From assembly GCA_003139795.1 (NCBI GenBank), contig PLGM01000189.1, positions 1 to 60,155 on the forward strand: a stretch of DNA of 60,155 nucleotides, written 5' to 3'. Shown one piece after another: positions 1-6,531 of the stretch. The stretch comes from Acidobacteriaceae bacterium (GTDB lineage Bacteria > Acidobacteriota > Terriglobia > Terriglobales > Acidobacteriaceae). Each line of letters starts with the position of its first letter. Position 1 is the stretch's first letter. The translations under genes and the position numbers were made by a program. Below the pieces are notes generated by a model. That model saw nothing but the letters and a program-made list of their open reading frames with translations, was not told the origin of the DNA and searched no databases.

Positions 1-24
1 GACGCGGAAGAGAGAATCTTCGCT

Positions 25-51
25 AGAAAAAGGGCGAAGGATGGGGCACCC
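25..51. repeat. Dispersed GGGGCACCC-type repeat, copy 1
   Basis: The stretch AGAAAAAGGGCGAAGG followed by ATGGGGCACCC recurs with one inserted base at 10401-10427. A second TGGGGCACCCGGCA block lies at 75-88. Apart from these repeats, positions 1-118 show no gene. Repeats of this kind are scattered between acidobacterial genes; that statement is from memory. Function unknown. Confidence 0.5.
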
Positions 52-118
52 GCTTTTATGGCTGGGTCAGGGGTGGGGCACCCGGCATCCGCAGTAACGT
101 TGTCTCTGCGACATGCCA

Positions 119-526
119 CTATTGCTTGGAAAATGCTGCAGATGGGGTTTGGGCCGAGGTCGCTTCGCTTTCCTCCACGCTTTCCTCGAGGTCCATGCGT
201 TCGATGAGACCGTTTGCGATGGTATAAATGTGCCATACCTCGCTATCGGAAAGAACGTCGCCACCGAGACTCTTCACGAGCTGGTGAACCTTGACATCCG
301 TCTTGCCCCCTTCGCGGTCGATCACTTCCATCGGTTCCACATGAGGATCAAACTCCTGCCACTGACGGGTCCAGTAGGCACGAATCTGTTCTTTCCCGAC
401 CACGCGACCACCCTCCGATGCCTTGGGCCAGCTGACGTTGTCACTCATGAACGCAAGGGCGCCATCAACGTTTCGCCGGTTAAAAGCAGAGTAGGCCTGA
501 GCTATCAGTGTCTGTGTGTTCGCCAT
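119..526 (-). CDS. NTF2-like/SnoaL-like protein
   Basis: A 135-residue protein with the nuclear-transport-factor-2-like fold signature: an N-terminal helix (AQAYSAFNRRNVDGAL), then the W-x6-G...I-x2-YW block (residues about 32-55) and a C-terminal beta sheet ending in a VWHIYTI strand. The start is placed at 526, not at an ATG 48 bases upstream, because an AGAGGGG ribosome-binding site precedes it. The family includes ketosteroid-isomerase-like enzymes and orphan ligand-binding proteins, and no catalytic assignment can be made here. The last 15 residues are low-complexity (SVEESEATSAQT). It is probably cytoplasmic, as no signal peptide is seen, and it stands alone upstream of a methyltransferase on the same strand. 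Confidence 0.75.
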   Translation of the reverse strand: MANTQTLIAQAYSAFNRRNVDGALAFMSDNVSWPKASEGGRVVGKEQIRAYWTRQWQEFDPHVEPMEVIDREGGKTDVKVHQLVKSLGGDVLSDSEVWHIYTIANGLIERMDLEESVEESEATSAQTPSAAFSKQ

Positions 527-586
527 GAGCCCCTCTAGCGTGCCTATGTGTACGTTACACACAAAGGCGTGCATTATGGAACCGCT

Positions 587-1426
587 CTAGAGCTTAGCGT
601 GGACAACATGAAGGCCGGCGTGGCCGGGCGCGAGTCCTTGAACGGCGCGGCCGAACCTGGACGCGATTTCCTGGAAATCGATGTCTTCGACGGCACAAAA
701 TCCGTGCGAGCGAAGAATCGCTGCAATGCCAGCCGGCTCGAAACGGGTGTCCGAACGTTCACCAATTCTCTCAAGCTGTTCGGCCCGCGCCTTTTCTATT
801 TGCCTTAGCTCTTCTGAGAATGCCTCGGGAGGTTCCATGTAGTCGAACACCACCTCCGAGTTCTGGATTGACGATATGTAGTCCAGAGTGCGGCCGATAG
901 CATCCTGTGTCAGATATGGCACAACCCCGAGCAAAGTGAAAAACGCGGGCGAGTTCTCTTGAAAGCCTGCGCCGACGAGCTTCTCTCCCACATCGTCCCG
1001 CTCGAAATCGACTGGCACGAAAATAGGCCATGGCGGAAGTGCGATTTGAGCTTCGGCCAAGCGCTCGAGTTTCCATGTCTGCGTCGCGGGGTGGTCCACC
1101 TCATAGATACGGATCTCTAGTGCGCCATGGGGATTCCGGAGAGCGAAAGTGTCGAGTCCTGCGCCAAGGATGACGATCTGCCGAACACCTCTTTCGACAG
1201 CTCTTGACAAAGCATCTTCCGCAATCCGGCTTCGCGCGGCGGTGAACAGACGTCCGATGCTGGCCAAGGGGTGTTTGTTCGCAAATTGAAGCACGTCCTT
1301 TTCGTCTTCACGCAGAATCTTCATGGCAAATGGGTCATAGAGGATTGAGCCATGATCGAGCACCTGATGAGCAGCTCGTTGTCGGGCGATTATCAGCGCT
1401 GTGCGGCTGGGTTCATTAGGCTTCAT
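587..1426 (-). CDS. Class I SAM-dependent methyltransferase, LCMT/TIGR00027 family
   Basis: A 279-residue protein of the leucine carboxyl methyltransferase-like (PF04072) family. Visible features are the N-terminal SRTALIIARQRAAHQ and DPFAMKIL blocks, the SAM-binding loop ILGAGLDTFALRN (about residues 86-98), an acidic strand IRIYEVDHP that would hold the SAM ribose, and a later LLGVVPYLT motif. The start at 1426 is chosen because GGAG lies about 10 bases upstream; a longer reading is possible. Bacterial members methylate small-molecule or polyketide carboxylates, but most are uncharacterised, so the substrate is unknown. It lies 60 bases upstream of the NTF2-like gene on the same strand, perhaps co-transcribed with it. 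Confidence 0.85.
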   Translation of the reverse strand: MKPNEPSRTALIIARQRAAHQVLDHGSILYDPFAMKILREDEKDVLQFANKHPLASIGRLFTAARSRIAEDALSRAVERGVRQIVILGAGLDTFALRNPHGALEIRIYEVDHPATQTWKLERLAEAQIALPPWPIFVPVDFERDDVGEKLVGAGFQENSPAFFTLLGVVPYLTQDAIGRTLDYISSIQNSEVVFDYMEPPEAFSEELRQIEKARAEQLERIGERSDTRFEPAGIAAILRSHGFCAVEDIDFQEIASRFGRAVQGLAPGHAGLHVVHAKL

Positions 1427-1749
1427 GTTCGAGGTCTCCGTTCTCATCAATAGCTGGTCGCACGAGTTGTCGTATGCGCGACTGGCGCCGTGCACACCGA
1501 TATCTTCCGCTCAATTGGATACCTCCCGAATCCGGTCCCAAGAGGAGAGATCTAAACCCGTCACGCGGCCAGTCCGCCAGAACTCGTACATACCGCCCAA
1601 TAGAATCACGAGAGCAGCCAAGAGGCGTCGATGGAGATGCATGCCATCGAGTCTAAGCAAGCATCCATGAGTTCAGGCTGTATCGTCGCCCACTCATCAA
1701 TAACTCGTGGGTAAACAGGATTACGGCTGAAGCGGCCCTTCGTGCCGGA
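1427..1749. other. Intergenic, no gene recognised
   Basis: About 320 bases between the methyltransferase start and the threonine synthase remnant. Short open frames exist on both strands, but none resembles a known family or has a convincing ribosome-binding site. It may be the more decayed upstream part of the neighbouring pseudogene. Confidence 0.4.
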
Positions 1750-2109
1750 TGGCAGATTAGCAACCTTCTCGGTCGGGCCGAGGTGGCAGCAAATCAGTAT
1801 AACGGGTGGCAGCAAAGCACTATATCCAGCACTCAAAATCCCCGCAAAACCGCGCATTTCACAGATTCTTGCTCAGAGCCCGATATTCTTCGCGCTTCCG
1901 AGGGCGTCGGGCTCGCTGTCACCGATGAAGAGATTCCGGGCTCTATCCTTGATCGGGCCAGGAATGAGGGAATCTTCCTCTCGCCTGAAGGCGCCTCCGT
2001 CACGGCGGCATACGACAAGTTGCCGGCCAACGGTACTCTCCAGGCGTCAGATCGCGTCGCGCTCTTTATTACCGGTGCTGGGCTCAAGTTACACGGATGT
2101 AACCGCTGA
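1750..2109 (+). pseudogene. Threonine synthase C-terminal remnant
   Basis: The forward frame at about 1885-2100 encodes a recognisable C-terminus of threonine synthase (PLP fold type II). It has the pieces GLAVTDEEI, then NEGIFLSPEGASVTAAY, then SDRVALFITGAGLK, matching the family's ...AVSDEEI...EGIFAEPAGAA...V.L.TGSGLK pattern in order. A weaker continuation (LYPALKIPAKP, like the xGLRVPKP block) lies in another frame at about 1806-1850, so a frameshift is implied near 1850-1880. The N-terminal two thirds, including the PLP lysine region, are absent. Family identity is from motif memory; the pseudogene status follows from the truncation and frame change. Confidence 0.6.
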
Positions 2110-2224
2110 AACAATGAAGCTGCAACGGCCTCAGGTCGAACAGCACAGCGTGTGACTGATCATCGTCCTGCAAGCTCCCGGGCCGAGTCTTTTGCCTGGT
2201 TCAAATCGCTCGGCCTTCCTTCGT

Positions 2225-2330
2225 GGGCCGGAGAGTGATGGCGCAACCTTTCGAACCGCCGTGTGCGGACCCGCACCGTCGGTGGTGTGGCAGGGGTCGG
2301 CGGGCAACCGCTGCTCCCATGCCGGTCAAA
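2225..2330 (+). mobile_element. Group II intron 3' end remnant (domains V and VI)
   Basis: Bases 2256-2285 fold into a domain V-like hairpin. The outer stem is CCGCCG/CGGTGG, the inner stem is GTGCG/CGCAC with loop GACC, and the right side carries a short bulge (2277-2279). It is followed by a second hairpin (about 2292-2320: CGGCGG, GCAA loop, CCGCTG) where domain VI would lie. This closely resembles the usual 3' tail of bacterial class C-type introns (GAACCGCC...GGTGGTGTGG). No reverse transcriptase frame is found upstream, so it is a fragment. The identification is by remembered consensus and structure, not by search. Confidence 0.55.
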
Positions 2331-2399
2331 CGCCCTTGCATGAACCGCATTCGACGCTTCACGGATGGTCGCGAATCCGCAATCGATCCGGCCAGCCTC

Positions 2400-3410
2400 C
2401 TATGCCACGGTGAGTACCAGCTTGCCGAAGTGGCTGCCTTCTTCCATGCGAGCGAGAACTTCGCGGGCCATCGACCAGGGGAAGTTTTCGCCTACGGGGC
2501 GAAGTTGGGTGAGGGAGATGGCTTTGTTCACGTCCTCGAAGTCCTTGCGTGAGCCGACGTAGATGCCGTGGATGCGGGCCTGCTTGTGAAGGATGGAGGC
2601 GATGGGGAACGGTCCGGGATCGGCGGGGCCTGAGAGTACGCCGACCTGGGCGATGGTTCCGCCGATGCGCAGGGCGCGGAGGGAGCGGGGCAGAGTGGCT
2701 GCGCCGCCGACTTCGACGACCAGGTCGACGCCCTGGCCGGCGGTTTCCTCGAGCGCCCAGCGGTCCCATTCGGGATTTTCGCGGTAGTTGAGGCCGGCGT
2801 CCAGGCCGAGGGAGTAAGCGCGATCGAGCTTTTCGTAACTGCTCGAAATGCCGAGGACGCGGGCGCCCTTAAGCCGGGCCAGTTGGAGCGCAAAGATGGC
2901 TACGCCGCCGGTTCCCTGAATGAGGACGGTGGCTCCGGGCTTCAGGTCGCCGGCAGAGAGGGCGTTCCAGGCGGTGACGGCTGCGCAGGGCAGCGTGGCG
3001 GCTTCCTGAAAACTAAGGTGTTCGGGGATGGCGACCAGGCCGGTGTCCTCGAGGAGGACGTATTCGGCCAACATGCCGTCGATGTCGCCTCCCAGGGCGT
3101 GACGGGCTTTGCCTGGAGTGAGCGGCCCGTCGAACCAGTTTTGCATGAAGATGCCGGCCACGCGGTCCCCCGGCTTCCAGGCGGTAACGCCGTCGCCGAC
3201 GGCCACCACCTCACCGACGCCGTCGGACACAGGGATGCGGGGGAGCTTCAATTTGGGGTTGTAGAGGCCCTTCACGATGAGCAGATCGCGATAGTTGAAA
3301 GAAATCGCGCGCACCTTCACGAGCACCTCGCCGAGGTCGGGCGAGGGGGTGGGACGGTCCACAAACTCCAAAGAATCAACGCCAAACGATGAAATCTGCC
3401 AAACGCGCAT
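2400..3410 (-). CDS. Zinc-less MDR-family NAD(P)-dependent alcohol dehydrogenase / quinone oxidoreductase-like
   Basis: A 336-residue medium-chain dehydrogenase/reductase (COG0604-like). It has the NYRDLLIVKG block (about 39-48), the SDGVGEVVAVGDGV loop, the substrate-domain hinge ATLPCAAVTAWNAL (about 137-150) and the Rossmann motif VLIQGTGGVAIFALQLA (about 161-177). The catalytic-zinc GHE motif and the four-cysteine lobe of true alcohol dehydrogenases are missing, so it should be a zinc-independent reductase of enones or quinones using NADPH. GGAGG stands 8 bases before the ATG. The exact substrate cannot be read from the sequence. It is cytoplasmic and monocistronic, divergent from the small gene at 3530. 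Confidence 0.85.
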   Translation of the reverse strand: MRVWQISSFGVDSLEFVDRPTPSPDLGEVLVKVRAISFNYRDLLIVKGLYNPKLKLPRIPVSDGVGEVVAVGDGVTAWKPGDRVAGIFMQNWFDGPLTPGKARHALGGDIDGMLAEYVLLEDTGLVAIPEHLSFQEAATLPCAAVTAWNALSAGDLKPGATVLIQGTGGVAIFALQLARLKGARVLGISSSYEKLDRAYSLGLDAGLNYRENPEWDRWALEETAGQGVDLVVEVGGAATLPRSLRALRIGGTIAQVGVLSGPADPGPFPIASILHKQARIHGIYVGSRKDFEDVNKAISLTQLRPVGENFPWSMAREVLARMEEGSHFGKLVLTVA

Positions 3411-3529
3411 AAACGATCCTCCAGCCTGCCCAGGGAAGGAAGTTGAATTCCGCGGGACGCAATGCGGTCAAACCCTCGTAGAATGAAGATAGGTCTCGTG
3501 GTTGGGAAAGTAAATCGGTGGAGGAGCAA

Positions 3530-3757
3530 ATGGCAAGCACCATGCAGCATCCGGAGGTCAATTTCGGCAGCGGCTTTGTGAGCGAGGACCAAAGACGGGC
3601 GGCCGAACAGGTCCGCACCGTGAAGGAACGGCAGAAGCAGTCGCTGCACCTGCAGCGGGAGAACATTCTCTCCCAGAAAACCTCGCATCCGGCGCGGCGC
3701 ACCGCCCTCGAGGCGGCTTTGGCGCAGGTGGATGCGCAGATCGAGTCACTGAACTAA
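3530..3757 (+). CDS. Small hypothetical protein, helical
   Basis: A 75-residue, charged, apparently all-helical protein (SEDQRRAAEQVRTVKERQKQ, then HPARRTALEAALAQVDAQI). It has no cysteine, no signal peptide and no family I recognise. The start at 3530 is supported by GGAGGAG four bases upstream; an in-frame ATG 12 bases earlier lacks such a site. The good ribosome-binding site and absence of a better antisense frame make it a likely real gene. Its repeated Arg/Lys/Glu pattern is compatible with a short coiled coil. It converges with the SDR gene. Confidence 0.6.
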   Translation: MASTMQHPEVNFGSGFVSEDQRRAAEQVRTVKERQKQSLHLQRENILSQKTSHPARRTALEAALAQVDAQIESLN

Positions 3758-3811
3758 CTCACACGATGCCGGGCGGATTCTTCCCTGCCGCCGCGACAGC
3801 GCGCGACAACG

Positions 3812-4582
3812 CTACGGCTGGCGGTGAAACAGCAGCGAGTTGGCCTGGTGGACGGACGTCAGGCTCACTCGCGCAATGTTCACATGTGCCGGCCGGCTCA
3901 CGGCCCACACGATGGCATCGGCTACGTCTTCAGGCGCCAGCGGGGTGATGCCCTTGTAGACTTTTGCGGCCCGCTCCTCATCGCCGCGAAAGCGCACCAG
4001 GCTGAAATCCGTCTCCACCATGCCGGGGTCGATGGTGGTCACGCGCACGGGAGTTCCCAGCAGGTCCTGGCGCAGGCCGTCGTTGATGGCGCGCTCGGCG
4101 GCCTTGCTGGCGCAGTAGACGGCTCCGTTGGGGTAGGTGATCTCGCCGGCCGTCGAACCCAGATTGACCACGTGCCCGCGCCCCCGCACCACCATGCCGG
4201 GAACCACCGCGCGCGAGACGTACAGCAGGCCCTTGACGTTAGTGTCGATCATCTCGTCCCAGTCTTCGATGTTGCCCATATAGAGCTTGTCGAGCCCGCG
4301 GCTGAGGCCGGCGTTGTTGACCAGAATGTCGATCTCCGCCCACTCGGGCGGGAGGGTGTCGATGGCGTTCTGGACGGCGCGGTGGTTGCGCACGTCCAGG
4401 TCGATGGAGTGCACTTGGGCGGCGCCGCTCTCCAGGGCGACCGAGGCCACCTGGGCCAGCTTTCCGGCGCGGCGGGCGGCCAGCAGCAGCCGGGTTCCCT
4501 TGGCGGCGAAGGCCAGTGCCGTGGCCGCGCCGATTCCGCTGCTGGCTCCGGTGATGAAGACGATTTTTCCTTTGAGGCTCAT
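3812..4582 (-). CDS. SDR oxidoreductase, YdfG-like (3-hydroxy acid dehydrogenase type)
   Basis: A 256-residue classical short-chain dehydrogenase. It shows TGASSGIG (residues 11-18), the NNAG strand end, NLGSTAG with the catalytic serine, and the YCASK catalytic Tyr-x3-Lys. The basic AARRAGK after beta-2 favours NADP(H). The C-terminus (PGMVETDFSLVRFRGDEERAAKVYKG...VHQANSL) closely follows the E. coli YdfG / serine 3-dehydrogenase group, which oxidises L-serine, L-allo-threonine and 3-hydroxy acids. It stands alone between convergent and upstream genes; two inverted repeats lie just before its start (4592-4630). Confidence 0.85.
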   Translation of the reverse strand: MSLKGKIVFITGASSGIGAATALAFAAKGTRLLLAARRAGKLAQVASVALESGAAQVHSIDLDVRNHRAVQNAIDTLPPEWAEIDILVNNAGLSRGLDKLYMGNIEDWDEMIDTNVKGLLYVSRAVVPGMVVRGRGHVVNLGSTAGEITYPNGAVYCASKAAERAINDGLRQDLLGTPVRVTTIDPGMVETDFSLVRFRGDEERAAKVYKGITPLAPEDVADAIVWAVSRPAHVNIARVSLTSVHQANSLLFHRQP

Positions 4583-4591
4583 GGAATCATC

Positions 4592-4630
4592 TAAACAGAA
4601 TTGTTTGAACTTGTCTCTGAAACAGTTTAG
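4592..4630. promoter_or_regulatory. Candidate operator, two AAAC/GTTT inverted repeats
   Basis: Two short palindromes sit 10-48 bases upstream of the SDR start. The first is AAACA-GAAT-TGTTT (4593-4606) and the second CTGAAACAGTTTAG (4617-4630), sharing the AAAC/GTTT half-site about 25 bases apart. This arrangement fits a TetR- or LysR-type site autoregulating a reductase gene, but no regulator gene lies alongside. The binding role is inference. Confidence 0.35.
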
Positions 4631-4759
4631 CCGCGCCGATCCGGGGTTGCCGGCCCGCGCAAAAGCGCCAGATTCCCTGCGAATTCCCGGAAAAGCCAGC
4701 CGCAGCGGCTCAAGCCCACGGTCATTCTGCCGGCTTTGACGTCCGAGCCAAAGATGCTC

Positions 4760-5701
4760 CTATTCAATCCCGCCTCTGCGCTGGGCCATGCGGTATTGGC
4801 CTACGGCCCAATCCTCGCCGCCCAGGCCGGCCTGCCGCGCCTGGGCAAAGACCTCGGCCAGATTGTCGGCCAGGCTGAGGCTTGTGTTGCGTCCGGCGGC
4901 GGCCTCGCGCAGCAGCCGCAGGTCCTTTTCTCCCAGCGCCATGGTTGCGCCGGGCTCCAGGGGCGGATGCAGCATCACCTTCCCGTAGGCCGCGTAGAAC
5001 GGCGATTGAAACAGCGCGCTGTTGACGGTTTCGAGGAAGACTTCGGGGTCGATGCCCTGCGCGGAGGCGTAGACAAAGGACTCGCCGAGCGAGTGAATCA
5101 TGGCGCTGATCAGGAAGTTTCCGCCCAGCTTGAGGGCGTGTGCCTGGCGTGGCTCAGCACCGACGACCGAGATGCCGCGCGCCAGCGGTTCGAGCAGCGG
5201 GCGAGCGGCAGCAATGGCCGATTCCGCGCCGGCGGCGACGATCCACAGGCGGCCTTCCTCGGCGACGTTAGGCCGGCCGAAGACCGGGGCGGCCACAAAG
5301 GGCTGGCCGCGCCGCGCGTGTTCGGCGGTCAGCCGCTCACTGAGCGCCACGCTGATGGTGGAGAGCGAAATGTGCAGCGCGCCGGGCCGCAGCGCGTCCA
5401 ATACACCCGCGGCCCGAAGGCCCGCGGACGTTCGGTCTGTGGACGCCCCACCCGCGGATGAATCGCCCCGCGTGCCGAAGAGGACTTCTTCGTTGGCCGC
5501 ATCGTCGAAGAGCGAGGTGAGGACGGCGTTCGCGGTTTGCGCAGCCTTGGCAGGGGAGCCGGCGAGCGTAGCTCCGGCTGCGACCAGTGCTTCGGCGCGC
5601 TCGGGGCTGCGGTTCCACACGGTGAGCTCGTGGCCGGCTTCGAGCAGGCGCCGCGCCATGGGCAAACCCATCTTGCCCAGGCCCAGAAATGCAATCTTCA
5701 T
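4760..5701 (-). CDS. NAD(P)-dependent beta-hydroxyacid dehydrogenase (HIBADH/6PGDH-like)
   Basis: A 313-residue protein of the 3-hydroxyisobutyrate dehydrogenase-like family. The N-terminus is the dinucleotide fold MKIAFLGLGKMGLPMARRL, followed by VWNRSPER (the arginine after beta-2 suggests NADP preference). The catalytic-lysine block ALKLGGNFLISAM is at about residues 206-218. The start at 5701 is chosen for GAGGAGGGG immediately upstream and because the Rossmann fold begins directly at this Met. Compared with the family there is an extra Gly/Ser/Ala-rich stretch around residues 82-108. Likely substrates are tartronate semialdehyde, glyoxylate or succinic semialdehyde; the choice is open. 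The Phd-like gene ends only 13 bases upstream, suggesting one transcript. Confidence 0.85.
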   Translation of the reverse strand: MKIAFLGLGKMGLPMARRLLEAGHELTVWNRSPERAEALVAAGATLAGSPAKAAQTANAVLTSLFDDAANEEVLFGTRGDSSAGGASTDRTSAGLRAAGVLDALRPGALHISLSTISVALSERLTAEHARRGQPFVAAPVFGRPNVAEEGRLWIVAAGAESAIAAARPLLEPLARGISVVGAEPRQAHALKLGGNFLISAMIHSLGESFVYASAQGIDPEVFLETVNSALFQSPFYAAYGKVMLHPPLEPGATMALGEKDLRLLREAAAGRNTSLSLADNLAEVFAQARQAGLGGEDWAVGQYRMAQRRGGIE

Positions 5702-5714
5702 GGCAGACCCCTCC

Positions 5715-6077
5715 TCAGACGGTGCAGGCATCCGCGGCTCGCTGCTCTGCCCTGCAGGCGGCAATCTCGGCGTCGATTCCGTCCATCGTCATCTTGTCGG
5801 CGCCGTTGGCTTTTGAAATGGCGTGCATCTCTGCCATGATTGCCGGCGTCGGAGCGATCAGTGAAAAGTAGTCCTCAACTCCCAGGACCACCACCTTGGG
5901 CTCTCCTCGCAGGCCGATCAGAAAGCGCCCGGGTTTCTTCGCCGAGGCACGGCGGATGATTTGCCCTGGATTGGAGCGGGCCTGCGCCGAGCTGAGGGAC
6001 ACCGGAATTTGTTTGCGCTTGGCTCTCACGGGAGTTCGGCCTGTCTGGCCACATTCCGTATGGACGGCGTAGCCCAA
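5715..6077 (-). CDS. Phd/YefM-like antitoxin homologue, orphan
   Basis: The central part (about residues 26-75) fits the Phd/YefM antitoxin DNA-binding fold: SSAQARSNPGQIIRRA, then GRFLIGLRGEPKVVVLGVEDYFSL, equivalent to the family's ARANLSEIIDRV...I.RHGKPVAVLVSVEDYE. The C-terminal helix (AEIAACRAEQRAAD) could be the toxin-binding segment. No RelE/Doc/PIN-type toxin is adjacent; the next gene downstream is a dehydrogenase 13 bases away. The start is uncertain: the first ATG is used, but a GTG at 6029 would remove 16 residues. The assignment is moderate because the motif match is partial. Confidence 0.6.
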   Translation of the reverse strand: MGYAVHTECGQTGRTPVRAKRKQIPVSLSSAQARSNPGQIIRRASAKKPGRFLIGLRGEPKVVVLGVEDYFSLIAPTPAIMAEMHAISKANGADKMTMDGIDAEIAACRAEQRAADACTV

Positions 6078-6531
6078 GGATAGGACGAAGCCGCTTCGGG
6101 GTCAATTCAGACCACGCAGCCCGCGGAAAAAGGAGAGAATCCGGGGCCCATCCGCAATTCGCCCTTTTTCCGTAGCCCATCCATCCGCGCAACGGATTCA
6201 GGCTCCCCGGCAGGGCCGACGCATATGAATTCCTCGGCGTTGGCAAAATGCAGCCAGACGCTCCTTGGGACTTCAAACTGGACTTACTCCAGCCAACAGA
6301 ACAAGCCAACATGCCTTCGGGGATGCAAAAGGGGGGCGGTTCATAGCCCAAGAAGGACTGAAACCATCTGAATTGACATGCCAAGCCGCTTTCCCGTAAC
6401 CAGACAGGTAACTGTTGGTTTCAACTTTCGAGATGCGTCGGCCCTGCGGTTCTTCCAGTCTTACGCCTCTCATGCAACATACTGTGGTACACTTTCGGGC
6501 AACCAAATCTTCCCATCGTTCCTAGAATGCG
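6078..6531. other. Intergenic region upstream of the TPR-CHAT gene
   Basis: No gene, tRNA or clear repeat is seen in these 454 bases. A TTGACA at 6375-6380 is present, but no good -10 box lies 16-18 bases downstream of it, so no promoter is claimed. Open frames on the minus strand here resemble nothing known. Confidence 0.4.

Noticed and set aside
1606-1857. An 83-codon minus-strand frame
   Set aside because: It overlaps the threonine synthase remnant on the other strand and has no recognisable domain.
6375-6405. TTGACA considered as promoter of the CHAT gene
   Set aside because: No acceptable -10 box lies 16-18 bases downstream and it is about 150 bases from the start.
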